A stretch of DNA of 64,000 bases, from positions 248,001-312,000 of the forward strand of contig JAUYQQ010000022.1 in NCBI GenBank assembly GCA_030697165.1, in the 5' to 3' direction. The position numbers and the translations under genes are program-made. The notes under the pieces were generated by a model that saw nothing but the letters and a program-made list of their open reading frames with translations, had not been told where the DNA came from and did no database searches. The stretch comes from Acidobacteriota bacterium (GTDB taxonomy: Bacteria > Acidobacteriota > Vicinamibacteria > Vicinamibacterales > UBA2999). Shown here piece by piece: positions 38,201 to 48,344 of this stretch. The stretch's first letter is position 1. Every line of letters starts with the position of its first letter.

Positions 38201-40257
38201 GCATGCACCAGCACGTTCGACGGGTAGTCGTCGACCAGCTCGACGTCGGTGACGAGCGCCGCGCGCGCGTAAATGCCCTCGAACAGGTCGTGCGACAGCA
38301 GCGCGTTTTCGGGCACGCGGCCGTCCAGTGCCGCCGTGAACGCGTCGACGTCGTAGAGACCCTTGCCGGTGTAGATGCCTTCGCCGAACAGGTCCTGATA
38401 CACGTCCGAGACCGCAGTGGTGTACGGATCGACGCCGGTGTGGCCGGCGTAGGTGCGCGCAAACAGCGAACCGGCCGCGCTGGCCATGGTCACGCTGACG
38501 CGCGGCTGCAACACGCCGTAGCCGTCCACCACCCGCTTGAGCGTGGGGTCCACGACCGCCTGGTTGAGGGGATGCTGGATGATGCCGATCAACTCCCGCG
38601 CCGCATCCCGCGGTAGCTGCGTGTCGGAGTCGAGCGTCAGGCAGTAGCGGACCCCCGGCAGCAGCTCGAGCGGCCCGACCGTGGTCGTGAAGCTGGTCTC
38701 GGTCGCGCCGCGCAGCAGGCGGTTGAACTCTTCGAGCTTGCCGCGCTTGCGCTCCCATCCCATCCACACCTGCTCGCGCGGGTTCCACAACCGCTCGCGA
38801 TGGAACAGGAAGAAGCGCGGGTCGCCGGGGCTGTTGAACCGCGCGTTCAGCGCGGCGATGCCCTCGCGCGCGGCGGCCAGCACCGCCTCCTCGCCGGCCA
38901 CCTGTGGCTGGTCGGCGTCGGCAAAATCGGTCAGCAGCGCGAAGTGGATCTGCGGATCGAGGTTGCCGATGGCGACCACCTCGAGGTGCTCCAGCCGGAG
39001 CTGGACGTTCTCGACCGACGTGATGATGGTGGGGATCACCACCATGGTGCGCGCCTCCTCGGGCACGCCGTCGGTGAGATCGAGGCGCGGCAGGCGGCGC
39101 GGCGGCACCAGCCTGGTGACGACCCGTTGCGCCAGCGCCAGCGCCAGGTCGCTGGCGGGAATCGCCAGCAGCAACGCCGCCCACACCAGGGCCAGTGGCC
39201 CGGCGCCGGCGGTGCGCGCGTACCAGAGGCCGCCGGCCGCCAGCAGCAGCGTCAGCGCCGCGATCGAACTGAGGTAGACGCCCGTGGCATGCCGCAACCC
39301 GAACCGCCGCAGCCGCTGGCCGAGCTTCGGCCGGTACGCCAGGTCGATCTCGAGACCCTCGCGGCCGTGGCCGACCAGGTGATAGCCCACGTGCGCCGCG
39401 GCCCGCGGCCCCTTCTTCTCGGCCGCCTGGCGCGCCGACTCCACCGCCTTGAGCGCGACGCGAATCTGCGCCTCGCCGCTCGCTTCGGCCAGCGCCTCCA
39501 CCGCCTGGCGCTGGCGATCGCGGCTCAGGAAGTCCATCCGCGCGAACATCCCGCTCGGATCGCGGCGCAGGACGTTGTCAACCAGGCTGACCGATTCGAC
39601 GTAGTGGCGCCAGTCGATCGTGGCGCACAGCCGGAGGCTGGTGATGGCGTTGGCGACCGAGGCCTGGCTGGTCGCCTGCCGCTGGTGTTCGATGCGGACG
39701 ATTTCTTCGGCCACGGTGCCGCGCGCGATCAGGTGCGCCTCGAGCGCCGCCCGCAGCGGCGAGCGACGGGCGTCGTACTCGCGCGCGCGGTGCAGCATCT
39801 GCACCAGGTACGCATCGTGCGCGTCGATCGGGATCTGCACCTCGGCCTCGGCCGACCCGGCATCGATGCGGGCGACGTGCCGGTCGGCGGTCAGCCGGGC
39901 GGTGCGGGCGGCGGACACCTCGGCCACCAGCCGGCGCAGGTTTTCAACGAGCGCCAGCTTCAGCATGAGCGGCCACGCCCACAGCTCGCCGAGGGTCAGG
40001 GGCGCCACGCGCTGGTAGCTATTGAGGAACTGCGTCAGCTGGGGGACATCGAGGCGGCTGTCGCTATGCCGCAGCAGTTCGACGGCGATGGCATAGATGC
40101 GCGCCTCGCCCGCTTTCTCGCGCGTGGCCAGGGCCGGCAGCTGACGGTAGAACCGGCGCGGCAGGTGCTGCCGAATCTCGACAATCTCGGCCGAGATCAG
40201 ATGGTAGTTGTCGAGAAACCACTCGGTGGCCGGCGTGACGAACTCGCCGTCGTGCAC
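32263..40257 (-). CDS. Cyclic beta-1,2-glucan synthase (NdvB/ChvB-type), giant membrane enzyme
   Basis: About 2,660 residues from GTG 40257. Homology-like sequence continues upstream in frame ([21 protein letters not shown]) to a CTG at 40467 or 40482, just after an in-frame TAG, so the annotated start is probably too short by 70 or more residues. Order: N-terminal region, membrane segments near residues 310-385, a GT84-type glycosyltransferase with [12 protein letters not shown] and [10 protein letters not shown], more membrane segments, a glycoamylase-like domain, then repeated carbohydrate-binding/GH94 phosphorylase modules with [11 protein letters not shown] near the C-terminus. It synthesises, elongates and cyclises periplasmic beta-1,2-glucan from UDP-glucose. 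The stop lies inside a heptamer array. Confidence 0.9.
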   Translation of the reverse strand: MHDGEFVTPATEWFLDNYHLISAEIVEIRQHLPRRFYRQLPALATREKAGEARIYAIAVELLRHSDSRLDVPQLTQFLNSYQRVAPLTLGELWAWPLMLKLALVENLRRLVAEVSAARTARLTADRHVARIDAGSAEAEVQIPIDAHDAYLVQMLHRAREYDARRSPLRAALEAHLIARGTVAEEIVRIEHQRQATSQASVANAITSLRLCATIDWRHYVESVSLVDNVLRRDPSGMFARMDFLSRDRQRQAVEALAEASGEAQIRVALKAVESARQAAEKKGPRAAAHVGYHLVGHGREGLEIDLAYRPKLGQRLRRFGLRHATGVYLSSIAALTLLLAAGGLWYARTAGAGPLALVWAALLLAIPASDLALALAQRVVTRLVPPRRLPRLDLTDGVPEEARTMVVIPTIITSVENVQLRLEHLEVVAIGNLDPQIHFALLTDFADADQPQVAGEEAVLAAAREGIAALNARFNSPGDPRFFLFHRERLWNPREQVWMGWERKRGKLEEFNRLLRGATETSFTTTVGPLELLPGVRYCLTLDSDTQLPRDAARELIGIIQHPLNQAVVDPTLKRVVDGYGVLQPRVSVTMASAAGSLFARTYAGHTGVDPYTTAVSDVYQDLFGEGIYTGKGLYDVDAFTAALDGRVPENALLSHDLFEGIYARAALVTDVELVDDYPSNVLVHAKRQHRWVRGDWQILWWLFPWVPTRTGFERNRLPVISRWKILDNLRRSLVAPALVAWFIAGWAWLPGAPLAWTLLALAAIGFPVLARLGQLLGGPQRGQGARVYLRGAGEDLEADLARVALQLTFLAHQAWDMLHAVGVTLARLLRGQGRLLQWETAAAVAQRHGTLAVAEFYHAMRASPIIAGVALVAVAAVRPAALPVALPILALWVAAPLIAFVLSRPVPSLRPPLTDEDRDYLRTVAERTWRYFDTFVTEEHRFLPPDNVQFDPEPRLAHRTSPTNIAMSLLATLSAHDLGFIDTGSLLGRLEGTLTTLDRLEHHQGHLLNWYDTKTLEPLLPKYVSTVDSGNLAGALLALAVGLRELARDAATPPAQAARLESLAARASIYFDEMDFSFLYDRKRRLFAIGYRLADPLGSARLDASFYDLLASEARVASFIAIAKGDVPEVHWFRLGRLITSVHGAPVLLSWSATLFEYLMPLLLMRSYPETLLDTSCRMAVRRQIDYGAARGTPWGISESAYTAVDRYGNYQYKAFGVPGLGLKRGLGDELVIAPYAAALAVLVDPARSARNLRRLADAGMFGDYGFFEAIDYTDRSGSGGASHKAGEGVVVPAFFAHHAGMSLVAIANAITRDRMIERFHADPRVRATELLLQERIPRQQPITEPRPLGEMRVTTPALGVPVRRYKTPHTVFPHSQFLSNGRFVTVVTNAGGGASFSDRMAVTRRRQDATTDPGSHFIYLRDIRSQAVWSPTYHPTRHDADSYLATFLPDKVLFESKSQDIAARLEIAVAPEHDVEVRYLQLVNHSDRIREIDVTSYAEVALATMRDDFAHPAFGKLFVETEYMPERSALLCHRRPRDSRDAGTWAMHVISLEGRPQGPLEWETDRARFIGRGRTLENPIALDGRPLSGTTGFVLDPILSLRQRVRIAPGESARLCFATGIAPDRETARALAQTYRDPSTAARTLALALAHSQSTRRHMDVASDEAVLFERLASRVAGADGSLRAAADVLAASEMGQNSLWSHGISGDLPILLVRVLEHDLGLVREALEAQEYWRLKGLKVDLVILNEHPISYMDEVQSSLTSLLDDGPWRMWKHQPGGVFLLRTDMMGHAERMLFHAVARAVLESGRGDLRAHLARPAQTPLISLTLPALADTLTDPATPELAPPSWPSMSVSVPPLTLANGLGGFADGGKTYAIVLEGDQDTPAPWSNVISNPRFGTVLSSSGGATTWSENSRENRLTPFANDPVTDPSGEAIYIRDDDTGAAWSPTPGPMARHRASGRFLIRHGAGVTRFSRSFEGVHHSLEVFVDAVDPVKYSQLTLVNTTPSPRHLSVFAYNEWVIGPPRETEQRHVITDYDPIRGVVLATNAYNTEFAGRVCFAAASERPVSATGNRRSFIGRNGSATHPAALKDESLTGEFGAGLDPCAALQLRVHLNPGETRQVVFVLGEGRNRAHALQLLDAHLSPTQATAALEQVQEFWDRTLDVIKVKTPDDSFDLLMNRWLVYQDLSCRIWARAGYYQPGGAYGFRDQLQDVMALLLAAPQLAREHILRAAGRQFVEGDVQHWWHEPAGRGLRSRCSDDLLWLPFVVAEYVRTTGDTGVLDEVVPFITAPPLPPGEPEAYEQPTLSGETGTLFEHCRRAIERGLTSGAHGLPLMGAGDWNDGMNRVGAEGRGESVWLGFFIHHVLSDFVPICESRKERTLAARYRRQARDLSSRLEEAWDGEWYRRGYYDDGRPLGSAQNDECVIDSIAQSWAVLSGAVPTRFAERAMDAVRAALIARQSKVILLLTPPFDKSDQDPGYIKGYPPSIRENGGQYTHAAVWVVMAIARLGSGDEASELFHMINPINHSRSAAEAARYRLEPYVLAGDVYARPPHAGRGGWSWYTGSAGWLYRAGLESILGLRRRGNTFMIDPCVPSSWSAYTIEWRHGSSRYQIEVANPQRAGNGVIRAELDGAAVNHRSIPLVDDGATHFVQITLGRPDP

Positions 40258-40551
40258 GTCTTCGGCCAGGGTCTGATAGCCATCGCGCAGGACGCGGGCA
40301 TTATGGTTGAGCCGGGCGTAGATGCCGCGGGCCCGCCGCCGCTGGGGATCGACGGTAAAACTCGCCGCCAGGGCGAGCGCCCGCTCCTCGAGGCGTTCCG
40401 AGCTCAGCAGCTCGTCACGGAACGGTTTGTGGCTGTCGTCGTCGGTCGTCCAAGCGTGGAAGAACAGTTTCGTCGCCTGCAGCTATAGCGTATCCCGCCC
40501 GAGCCCGCGATGGGCAGGCGATCGCGTGGCGGCTTGCCAATCGGGCGCCGC

Positions 40552-40698
40552 TCAGCAGCCCGGGTGACCGCAGTCACACTTCAGTTCCGACACATCCTTC
40601 GCTGTTTCGCAGTGCGCGCTGCAGTACTTGCCGTGCGCACCGTTGTCGGGAACCAGGCATTTGCACGCCGGGTGGGCGCACTTGTTCAGGTCTTTCAT
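40552..40698 (-). CDS. Bacterial metallothionein (SmtA/BmtA-like, 48 residues)
   Basis: A 48-residue Cys-rich protein starting at 40698 with an ideal ribosome-binding site (AAAGGAG, 6 bases before ATG). It has eight cysteines in KCAHPACKCLV, GKYCSAHCE and KCDCGHPGC, plus several His. This matches the prokaryotic metallothionein pattern (CxCxxCxC-like cluster, YCSxxC, CGHxGC ending). It would chelate zinc, cadmium or copper in the cytosol. It is the second gene of a two-gene unit, 11 bases after the 86-residue gene upstream. Confidence 0.88.
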   Translation of the reverse strand: MKDLNKCAHPACKCLVPDNGAHGKYCSAHCETAKDVSELKCDCGHPGC

Positions 40699-40709
40699 GG
40701 GGAACTCCT

Positions 40710-40970
40710 TTAAGGCGTATACGAGGCGATTGACCAGCCGGACGAGCGCAGGCGATCGGCAATCACCGCGTGCCGCTGCAACGCCGAGGCCTGGTTCCGG
40801 AACGTTTCGACGATGCCGCCCTTGACGTCCCAGTGGGGCAACGTGATGACGCTGAAGCCGCTCGCGCCGTTCCTGGTGATGCCGCAGGTGAGCAGGCGAT
40901 TGCGCATGCGGAACTGCCAACGCAGCATTTCGCCGGCGGGTGAGGTGAGGGGATTCGTGATCGTCTCCAT
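40710..40970 (-). CDS. Unknown 86-residue protein co-transcribed with metallothionein
   Basis: I do not recognise the family. The start at 40970 encodes METITNPLTSPAGEMLRW, with central FRMRNRLLTCGITRNGASGFSVITLPHWD and a C-terminal helix (NQASALQRHAVIADRLRSSGW). It is soluble, without signal peptide, with a single Cys. It lies 11 bases upstream of the metallothionein start, so both are probably one transcript. An 8-bp palindrome at 41040-41063 lies about 70 bases upstream. Possible roles are metal-stress accessory or regulator, but there is no recognisable DNA-binding motif. Confidence 0.65.
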   Translation of the reverse strand: METITNPLTSPAGEMLRWQFRMRNRLLTCGITRNGASGFSVITLPHWDVKGGIVETFRNQASALQRHAVIADRLRSSGWSIASYTP

Positions 40971-41039
40971 AGCTCTTTACATACTCAAGATCGATGCCAG
41001 CCTGGAACCGCCCGCCCGCGGCGATATGCCGCGCTGCCT

Positions 41040-41063
41040 ACCCATTGTGGGCAACCAATGGGT
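41040..41063. promoter_or_regulatory. Palindrome ACCCATTG/CAATGGGT in the metallothionein promoter region
   Basis: Perfect 8-bp arms with an 8-base centre, 70 bases upstream of the 86-residue gene and 67 bases before the convergent-direction hydrolase start at 41130. A candidate operator for either gene; the regulator is unknown. Confidence 0.4.
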
Positions 41064-41129
41064 CAGGCATCGCCATGGCGACCGCCGGCGGCTGGACAGA
41101 TGAGCCGTGATTGTCTTTAAATCGGCGTC

Positions 41130-41942
41130 ATGCGTCCCGAGGCTTCGTGGGTAGACCGGCAGGCTTACCCGTTTCAATCCCGCTACCAATCCCTCTCGGC
41201 CGGCGAGATGCACTACGTGGACGAAGGCACCGGCGACCCCGTCCTCCTGGTCCACGGCACCCCGACCTGGTCGTTCGAATACCGGCATCTGATCGCCGCG
41301 CTGTCGAAACACCACCGCTGCATCGCGCCCGATCACCTCGGGTTCGGCCTGTCCGAGCGGCCGGCCGGCTTTGCCGGCACGCCCGAAGCGCACGCCGCCG
41401 CGCTTGGCGAGTTCGTCGATCGACTTGGCCTGGATCGGGTGACGCTGGTCGTGCACGACTTCGGCGGACCGATTGCCCTGCCGCTGGCGTCGCGATTGAA
41501 GCCGGCCGTGGCTCGCGTCGTGGTGCTCAATAGCTGGGCGTGGCCCCTTGATGATGACCCGGACATGGTGCGGGCGGCGCGCCTGGTGGGGGGCGCTGTG
41601 GGGCGATGGTTGTACAAGTACGCCAACATCGAGTTCCGGCTGATCGTGCCGTCGGCCTACGGCGATCGCCGCAAGCTCACCGGCGCGATCCTGCGCCAGT
41701 ATTCGGCGGCGTTTGACGATCGTCAGGCGCGCGGCCAGGTGCTGCACACGCTCGCGGCGGCGCTGCTGGGCTCTCGCGCGCATTACCAGTCGGTACTGGA
41801 CGGCATGGCCGGCCTGCGAGCGTTGCCTGTGCTGATCGTCTGGGGCCTGAAAGACAGTTTCTTCAAGCCGCACTACCTCGCACGATGGCAACAACTGCTG
41901 CCCGAGGCGACGGTCGTCACGCTCCCCGGTGCCGGCCACTAG
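41130..41942 (+). CDS. Haloalkane dehalogenase-like alpha/beta hydrolase, truncated by an in-frame TAG
   Basis: 270 residues to a TAG at 41940-41942. The fold has HGTPTWSFEYR (oxyanion region, about 42-52), the nucleophile elbow VVHDFGG with Asp110 as in haloalkane dehalogenases and epoxide hydrolases, an acid-loop region VLIVWGLKDSFFK, and the catalytic His in LPGAGH as the very last residue (270). After the TAG the frame remains coding and family-like: PHEEEPARVIEEIERFLNQVN to a TAA at 42006-42008. TGG to TAG would explain it (relatives have W or F there). The truncated enzyme would lack its last helix. argG starts 15 bases after the TAA. Confidence 0.85.
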   Translation: MRPEASWVDRQAYPFQSRYQSLSAGEMHYVDEGTGDPVLLVHGTPTWSFEYRHLIAALSKHHRCIAPDHLGFGLSERPAGFAGTPEAHAAALGEFVDRLGLDRVTLVVHDFGGPIALPLASRLKPAVARVVVLNSWAWPLDDDPDMVRAARLVGGAVGRWLYKYANIEFRLIVPSAYGDRRKLTGAILRQYSAAFDDRQARGQVLHTLAAALLGSRAHYQSVLDGMAGLRALPVLIVWGLKDSFFKPHYLARWQQLLPEATVVTLPGAGH

Positions 41943-42008
41943 CCGCACGAGGAGGAACCGGCGCGCGTGATCGAGGAGATCGAGCGCTTCCTGAATCAAG
42001 TGAATTAA

Positions 42009-43369
<1,361 letters not shown>

Positions 43370-43370
<1 letters not shown>

Positions 43371-43405
43371 GGCACCCTAGGCACTCTAGGCACCTTAGGC
43401 ACCCT
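43370..43405. repeat. Four tandem 9-bp repeats AGGCACC(C/T)T filling a convergent gap
   Basis: Units AGGCACCCT, AGGCACTCT, AGGCACCTT and AGGCACCCT run from the last base of the argG stop into the stop codon of the gene at 43404, so the whole gap between the two genes is repeat. Same family as 28209-28244 and 45352-45405. Confidence 0.85.
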
Positions 43406-43739
43406 ACTTCAAATACAACACCCCAAGATCCTCGCTATACCATTCGCGCAGCAGCAGGTAATTCGACAGCTGCACGAAGATGTGATCGACGGGATCGGTA
43501 AGGTTCTGCTCCCATTGCGCCCGCACGTCGGGTTCGAGACGCAGGGTGAGCGTGAGCCACTTGTTGCCCGACTGCGTGCTGCGGCTGATCAGCGCATAGG
43601 CTTCCCACCCTGAGCGCATCAACCGAAAGCGTTCCTGTTGGACGTGCGCGGGCGAGCCATCGGCCCACAGGCACATGCGGCCGGTCAGCGACCAGGTCGG
43701 CGGGTCCTTGACGAGTTCGGCTTCCTGATCCCAGATCAT
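43404..43739 (-). CDS. Hypothetical protein, 111 residues
   Basis: Unassigned small soluble protein beginning MIWDQEAELVKDPPTWSL, with a beta-rich middle (GKWLTLTLRLEPDV-like segment) and C-terminal HIFVQLSNYLLLREWYSEDLG. The ribosome-binding site AGAGG is 5 bases before ATG 43739, and TATAAA lies just upstream. Codon use matches the neighbours. It is downstream of, and on the same strand as, the zeta/Phd pair (36-base gap) but has its own promoter-like sequence, so it need not belong to the toxin system. Confidence 0.7.
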   Translation of the reverse strand: MIWDQEAELVKDPPTWSLTGRMCLWADGSPAHVQQERFRLMRSGWEAYALISRSTQSGNKWLTLTLRLEPDVRAQWEQNLTDPVDHIFVQLSNYLLLREWYSEDLGVLYLK

Positions 43740-43775
43740 TGCGGCCTCTTTATATCGCGATTGTGTATAGATTGG

Positions 43776-44411
43776 TCAGCCGGGTGATAGTGCGGCTTCG
43801 ACCAGCGATCTGGCCCATTCAGGCGTGCGACCGAGGGCGACCGGGTCGGTCGGGGAAGGGTGGACCAGACGTCCCTGCTCCAGCACCATTACGAGCACCG
43901 GGTCGGGGACCGGGTCGCCGGTTGCCGCCTCGGTGGAGTTGTCGTGGACGCTCAGGTGCGTCAGGTGCGGCATCAGGGCGATCAGATTGCGTTGTGCCTG
44001 CGGATAGCGGGCCCGGATCTTCGCTTCGGGAATGTCGTGGCCGCCTCGAGACACGCGGGCACGAACCCGCGCCAGATGCCGCTCGGGCGAATCAAGCCCG
44101 CAAAACCAGATAATGACGTCGTGCGTACCCGCTGCCGCCGCGATCTTCGTCGCGATGGTCTGCCCGCCCAGGGTCGTCTCGAACGCGTACGATTGCCCGC
44201 CAGCGATCGCTTCGTCGAGCCTGCGCACACCCTCGGACCAGGCGTGCCCATTGGCCGTTTCCTGATCGCATCCCGTGGCCGCGATCAACTCGCGCGCAAA
44301 CGTGTCGGGGTTGAACCAGGTCAGACCGGCGCGCGTGAGGAGGTGACCGCCGATGGAACTCTTGCCGGCGCCGTTTACGCCGGCCAGCACGTAAAGTACC
44401 GGCCGCGCCAT
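43776..44411 (-). CDS. Zeta-type toxin kinase
   Basis: A 211-residue P-loop kinase of the zeta toxin family. Walker A is GVNGAGKSSIGG (10-21). It is followed by FNPDTFAREL with the catalytic Asp/Arg region, SYAFETTLGG, and the LID-like RVRARVSRGGHDIPEAKIRARY segment with arginines contacting ATP. Zeta toxins phosphorylate UDP-N-acetylglucosamine and poison wall synthesis; other family members act on small nucleotides. The start overlaps the antitoxin stop by one base (TGATG), ensuring antitoxin is made first. The antitoxin is Phd-like rather than epsilon-like. Confidence 0.85.
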   Translation of the reverse strand: MARPVLYVLAGVNGAGKSSIGGHLLTRAGLTWFNPDTFARELIAATGCDQETANGHAWSEGVRRLDEAIAGGQSYAFETTLGGQTIATKIAAAAGTHDVIIWFCGLDSPERHLARVRARVSRGGHDIPEAKIRARYPQAQRNLIALMPHLTHLSVHDNSTEAATGDPVPDPVLVMVLEQGRLVHPSPTDPVALGRTPEWARSLVEAALSPG

Positions 44412-44752
44412 CAGTATCCCGAGCCGGCCTTCACCTTGCCGCGAAGTTTCGCCGGAGTCTTGCTGATCGCGCGCAGCCGATCTCCGGCATCAGGCTGTTG
44501 CAAGGCGGCGAGCCGTTCGTCAAAACGGCGGCGGAGCGACTCCAGCCCGGCTTCTGCTTTCGATGTGTTCGCATCCACCACCGCGAGCAGGCGGGTGTAT
44601 TCCTGGGCTGAGACGATCACCGCTTCGGGCTCTGAGTGATTCGTCACTACGACGGTTCCACTAGCCGCGAGGGTGCGCATGACCCCCCGCCAGCCACGCT
44701 TCTTGAGGTCTGAGGCGGGGATGTTCGGGAGGTCAGCCAAGGTGGAACGCAT
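44411..44752 (-). CDS. Phd/YefM-type antitoxin paired with the zeta toxin
   Basis: A 113-residue antitoxin. The N-terminal Phd/YefM DNA-binding domain is seen in IPASDLKKRGWRGVMRTL and GTVVVTNHSEPEAVIVSAQEYTRLL. The C-terminal basic helix (LRRRFDERLAALQQ...KLRGKVKAGSGY) would wrap the toxin. The transcript is likely leaderless: TATAAT (44764-44759) ends 6 bases before ATG 44752. TGGGTA-type palindromes over this promoter suit autoregulation by the antitoxin-toxin complex. Translation couples into the toxin by a one-base overlap. Confidence 0.85.
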   Translation of the reverse strand: MRSTLADLPNIPASDLKKRGWRGVMRTLAASGTVVVTNHSEPEAVIVSAQEYTRLLAVVDANTSKAEAGLESLRRRFDERLAALQQPDAGDRLRAISKTPAKLRGKVKAGSGY

Positions 44753-44786
44753 GGGTGAATTATACCCTAAATGGGTAAAATACCCA
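44753..44786 (-). promoter_or_regulatory. Promoter with consensus -10 and paired TGGGTA operators for the toxin-antitoxin operon
   Basis: Consensus TATAAT at 44764-44759 lies 6 bases from the antitoxin ATG. A perfect palindrome TGGGTA-AAA-TACCCA is at 44772-44786, and a second GGGT...ACCC pair at 44753-44767 covers the -10. Both would be blocked by a bound Phd-type dimer pair. Confidence 0.65.
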
Positions 44787-44812
44787 GAAAGGGCTCACGG
44801 GCACCCTTGTCG

Positions 44813-45322
44813 TTAGCTCTTTTCGATCGTCACGGACTTCACGACAATTTCCTTGGCCGGACGGTCCTGCGCGCCGGTCTTGACCTTGCCGATGGCGCGG
44901 ACGATCTCGATGCCTTCGGTGACCTCGCCAAAAATGGCGTGCTTGTTGTCGAGCCACGGCGTCGGCGCCAGGGTAATGAAAAACTGGCTGCCGTTACTGT
45001 TGGGGCCGGAGTTGGCCATCGACAGGATGCCGTCGCGATCGTGGCGCAGGCCGGGGCCGAACTCGTCGGCGAACTTGAAGCCCGGGCTGCCCATGCCGTT
45101 GCCCATCGGGCAACCGCCCTGGATCATGAAGCCGTCGATCACGCGGTGGAAGATCAGGCCGTCATAGAACGGCTTGCTGACCTTGGCCCCGGACTTCGGG
45201 TCGGTCCATTCCTGCGTGCCGGTGGCGAGGCCCACGAAGTTGGCCACGGTCTTGGGCGCCTTGTCGTCGTAGAGCTTGACCTTGAAGGTGCCCTCAGAAG
45301 TCTCAAATGTTGCTGTCGTCAT
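44813..45322 (-). CDS. Cyclophilin-type peptidyl-prolyl cis-trans isomerase
   Basis: A 169-residue cyclophilin without signal peptide, hence cytosolic. Start at 45322 gives [20 protein letters not shown]. Active-site segments are [13 protein letters not shown] (catalytic Arg and Phe), [22 protein letters not shown] (cited by its ends) and [10 protein letters not shown]. It catalyses prolyl isomerisation. The frame runs open into the tandem repeats upstream, but no coding character is seen there. Its stop lies 60 bases before the antitoxin start on the same strand. Confidence 0.95.
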   Translation of the reverse strand: MTTATFETSEGTFKVKLYDDKAPKTVANFVGLATGTQEWTDPKSGAKVSKPFYDGLIFHRVIDGFMIQGGCPMGNGMGSPGFKFADEFGPGLRHDRDGILSMANSGPNSNGSQFFITLAPTPWLDNKHAIFGEVTEGIEIVRAIGKVKTGAQDRPAKEIVVKSVTIEKS

Positions 45323-45351
45323 TTGTCCATCATAACAAGCAGGGGGCCTAA

Positions 45352-45477
45352 GGTGCCTACGGTGCCTACGGTGCCTACGGTGCCTACGGTGCCTAGGGTG
45401 CCTAGGGTGCCAGGGTGCCAGAGTGCCAGGGTGCCAGGGTGCCAGGGTGCCAGGGTGCCAGGGTGCCAGGGTGCTGA
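45352..45477. repeat. Tandem array switching from 9-bp GGTGCCTA(C/G) to 8-bp GGTGCCAG units
   Basis: Six 9-bp units (45352-45405: four GGTGCCTAC then two GGTGCCTAG) are followed by about nine 8-bp units (GGTGCCAG, one AGTGCCAG, the last degenerate) to 45477. The array separates the divergent isomerase and esterase genes and ends 4 bases before the esterase ATG at 45482. Copy-number change could alter either promoter. Confidence 0.9.
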
Positions 45478-45481
45478 GATA

Positions 45482-46606
45482 ATGCGGCAAATGCGAATCC
45501 TGCTCACGGTCGGCTTGGTATTCTCGGCTTGTCTGGCGGTAGCTCAGACGCCCTTTAGTGGGGTCGTCGAGACAGCTGTGGAGAACGGCCGGCAGCTCAA
45601 GGGGCAGGTCGCCTTGACGATCGACGGCAAGCCCGTCAGCAAGCGCTTCGTCACGCGCGTACCGGTCAAGGACTGGAACGGGTCGCTGGTGATCGGCGCA
45701 CATGGCGGATCTGGCGGCAACGCGGTCGATCGGGCCGGGCGGGTGTATGCCACCAGCGAAACCGCGTTGGACGATGTGATCGGGCAGTACGCGCTGGCCA
45801 ACGGGTTTGCGTATGCGAGCGTCGATCGTGATGGCGCCATCTCGTCACGCGGCGGTCTGCAGCTGACCTATGAGTTCGCTGACCTTGCCAAAGCAGAAAT
45901 CGCGCGTCTGGCCGGTCGGGCGCCGGCACACACCTACCTGGTCGGGTTATCGATGGGCGGCGGCATCGCTCGCCTCGCGGCCGAAGATTCCGAGAAGCGT
46001 TTCGCCGGTACGCTGATCATCGCCGGCGCCGGCGGCGACCTGGTGACGCGGCTCGATCGCCTCACGAAGATGAACGGGCTGTGGCGCCTGATCGATCCGC
46101 TCGCCCACATCGGCATGTCGTCGGACGATACCAGGATGATCGCGTACGCGGCGGCGGTCGGCACGCCGGTGGAGGCCCGCCGGCTGTGGCCGTACACCGG
46201 GTCAGGCGCGGCGGCGGCCATCAAGCAGGCCCAGACCGCCACCGAAGAAATCACCGGCGAGCTGCAGGTCCCGACGATTGAGGTCGTCGGCACCTGGGAC
46301 GACCTGGTGATCAGGGAGATCCGCGCGTATCGCCTGCGCGCGCAGCCGGCCGATCGCCACCGCCTCTATCAAGTGACCGGCGTCTGGCACATGTCGGGTG
46401 ATGACGATGGGGTGCAGGGGTTTCAGTACGCCGCCGACACGCGGATGCGGCTCAATAAGGATGTCGCCGACGCGATGGGCGAGGGGCCGTCGTACATCCC
46501 GACGGTGCGCGAGGCGTTCGACCAGCTGGTTCGCTGGGTGGAGAAGGGCGCGTCACCACCCGCGAGCCAGACCATCGAGCCTGGTCAGCGGCTCAGCGAC
46601 CGCTAA
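45482..46606 (+). CDS. Exported alpha/beta hydrolase (esterase-like)
   Basis: A 374-residue secreted hydrolase. ATG 45482 (or 45491) gives a Sec signal [22 protein letters not shown]. The nucleophile elbow is GLSMGGG in the middle; the oxyanion HGG-like GAHGGSGG lies near residue 78. A late acidic residue (GTWDDLV) and His in [10 protein letters not shown] complete a plausible triad. Resembles feruloyl/tannase-like or general carboxylesterases; the substrate is unknown. The start is within 4 bases of the tandem repeat array. A TTTA/TAAA hairpin covers its stop codon. Confidence 0.8.
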   Translation: MRQMRILLTVGLVFSACLAVAQTPFSGVVETAVENGRQLKGQVALTIDGKPVSKRFVTRVPVKDWNGSLVIGAHGGSGGNAVDRAGRVYATSETALDDVIGQYALANGFAYASVDRDGAISSRGGLQLTYEFADLAKAEIARLAGRAPAHTYLVGLSMGGGIARLAAEDSEKRFAGTLIIAGAGGDLVTRLDRLTKMNGLWRLIDPLAHIGMSSDDTRMIAYAAAVGTPVEARRLWPYTGSGAAAAIKQAQTATEEITGELQVPTIEVVGTWDDLVIREIRAYRLRAQPADRHRLYQVTGVWHMSGDDDGVQGFQYAADTRMRLNKDVADAMGEGPSYIPTVREAFDQLVRWVEKGASPPASQTIEPGQRLSDR

Positions 46607-46616
46607 AGCGGTCGCT
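46595..46616. terminator. TAAA-loop hairpin AGCGACCGC/GCGGTCGCT over the esterase stop
   Basis: A 9-bp perfect stem whose TAAA loop contains the stop codon TAA (46604-46606). It lies 9 bases from the convergent amidase stop (46626). Same hairpin family as 20476, 22225, 52814 and 53209 (loop read on the other strand). Confidence 0.5.
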
Positions 46617-46625
46617 CTCCGAACG

Positions 46626-48344
46626 TCAAGACAGCGTAGGGTGTTTCTTGTGCCACTCCGTGGCTTGTTCGTAGGCGAGCGCCACGCGGCATACCGTCGC
46701 TTCGTCGTACAAGCGGCCCGTGACCATGATCGACGCCGGCATGTTGTCGATGAACCCGCACTTGAGCGCCAGAGCCGGGTGACCGGTCAGGTTGGTGATG
46801 GTCAGGCTCGCGCTGCCGGGCGCCGGGCTCAGGAACACGTCGTACTGCGACATCAGCTTGTCCATCTCCTGCATCAGCAGCCGTCGCGCCCGCATGGCGC
46901 GGATGTACTCCACCGCGGGAATGAAGCGCGAACTGCGGAAGGTGTTGGGCCAGTCACCTGGTGATTGCGCCGTGAGCGTCGCCAGCTTCTCCTTGTCGCG
47001 CGTCAGATCGTCGAACGCGGCCGCCGCCTCGGCGCTCAGCACGAAGCCGATCGAGCCGGTCGGAAAGTCGGGCATGGCAATCGGCTCCAGCTTGGCGCCG
47101 GCCTTGCGGAACACATCAAGCGCCTGCGCGTACATCGCTCTCCGGGCGTCCGCGGTGGTCCGTTGCGCTTCGGTCGGATTCGGATTGTTTGGCGCTGCTT
47201 CGAGCTCCTTCTGGATGTAGCCGATCCGGAGTGAACCTAACGGCCGATCTGGCGACCACTCGAACGGCGCGTCCGTCACGGTGCCGTCACGGCCGTCGGA
47301 TCCGTAAATGGCGTTCAACACCAGCACGCAATCCTCCACCGATCGACACATCGGCCCAATCTTGTCCATCGTCCAGCTGAGCGCCATGGCGCCGTGCCGG
47401 CTGACGCGGCCATAAGTGGGGCGGAGGCCCGTGACCCCGTTGGTCACCGACGGCGAGATGATCGAGCCGAGCGTTTCGGTGCCGATCGAGAAGCCCACGA
47501 GTCCGGCGGCCGTGGCGGCGCCAGGACCAGCAGACGACCCGCTAGAGCTGCGCTCGGTGTTCCAGGGATTGCGCGTCGAGCCGCCAAACCACACGCCGCC
47601 CTGTGCCAGCGCACCCATCGACAGCTTGGCGACGAGCACGGCACCGGCGTCGCGCAGGCGCTCGACCACGGTGGCATCCACGTCGATGACTTGATCCTTG
47701 TACGGCGTGGCGCCCCAGGTGGTCTTGATGCCCTTGGTGGCGAGCAGGTCTTTGGCGCCCCACGGGATGCCGTGAAGGGGACCGCGATACTTCCCGGCCT
47801 TGATCTCGGCGTCGGCGGCGGCCGCCTGCTTGAGGGCGAGCTCCTCGGTCAACGTGACCACGCACTTGAGCGTGTCGCCGTGCTTCTTCAAGCGCTCCAG
47901 ATAGAGCTTCGTCAGCTCGGTTGATGTGATCCGCTTGCTTTCAATCAGCGTCGCCAGGGCCGTAACCGGCAGGAAGGCGATCTGATCGGGCGTGAGGTTG
48001 GCGGGCACCGTCGTCCTGGTCACCTTGAGGCGCGCGCCGGGCGTGGCTTTGCCGGTCGGCTTCTTGCCGGGCAGGTAGGGCCGGAAGGTGATGGCCGGCT
48101 CGGTGTCGAGCGGGATGTTCAGCTTGCGCAACTCCTCGTAACTCTGGAGGTTGCGATTCACGCTGCCCAGCGCCATCTGCTCCTCGGCCTCGGTGAAGTC
48201 CACACCGAAAATGCTCTCGGCGGCGTCGAGTCGCAGGCGGTCGATGCGCGGCGGAGCGGCGGCAGGGGCCTGGGCCAGGGCGGGGGCGGCGGCACCAGCG
48301 GCAAAGGCAGAAGTCAATGTCGAGAAGAACCGTCGTCTGTTCAT
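46626..48344 (-). CDS. Exported amidase (amidase signature family)
   Basis: A 572-residue amidase. The start at 48344 gives a twin-Arg-like signal MNRRRFFSTLTSAFAAGAAAPALAQA (cited by ends). An N-terminal unique region (about 30-150) precedes the signature domain: catalytic Lys in GIPWGAKDLLATKG, and the cis-Ser/nucleophile region RSSSGSSAGPGAATAAGL. SIGTETLGSIISPS and GLRPTYGRVSRHGAM are further family segments. It hydrolyses a carboxamide (possibly a fatty amide, peptide amide or side-chain amide). A strong hairpin at 48345-48397 lies at its ribosome-binding site. Confidence 0.9.
   Translation of the reverse strand: MNRRRFFSTLTSAFAAGAAAPALAQAPAAAPPRIDRLRLDAAESIFGVDFTEAEEQMALGSVNRNLQSYEELRKLNIPLDTEPAITFRPYLPGKKPTGKATPGARLKVTRTTVPANLTPDQIAFLPVTALATLIESKRITSTELTKLYLERLKKHGDTLKCVVTLTEELALKQAAAADAEIKAGKYRGPLHGIPWGAKDLLATKGIKTTWGATPYKDQVIDVDATVVERLRDAGAVLVAKLSMGALAQGGVWFGGSTRNPWNTERSSSGSSAGPGAATAAGLVGFSIGTETLGSIISPSVTNGVTGLRPTYGRVSRHGAMALSWTMDKIGPMCRSVEDCVLVLNAIYGSDGRDGTVTDAPFEWSPDRPLGSLRIGYIQKELEAAPNNPNPTEAQRTTADARRAMYAQALDVFRKAGAKLEPIAMPDFPTGSIGFVLSAEAAAAFDDLTRDKEKLATLTAQSPGDWPNTFRSSRFIPAVEYIRAMRARRLLMQEMDKLMSQYDVFLSPAPGSASLTITNLTGHPALALKCGFIDNMPASIMVTGRLYDEATVCRVALAYEQATEWHKKHPTLS

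Noticed and set aside
41940-42008. Pyrrolysine-type or programmed UAG readthrough in the hydrolase
   Set aside because: No context element or relevant machinery is visible; a simple TGG to TAG mutation or error explains it.
45352-45477. CRISPR-like array
   Set aside because: Units are directly abutting 8-9-mers without unique spacers and no cas genes are present; it is a microsatellite-like array.
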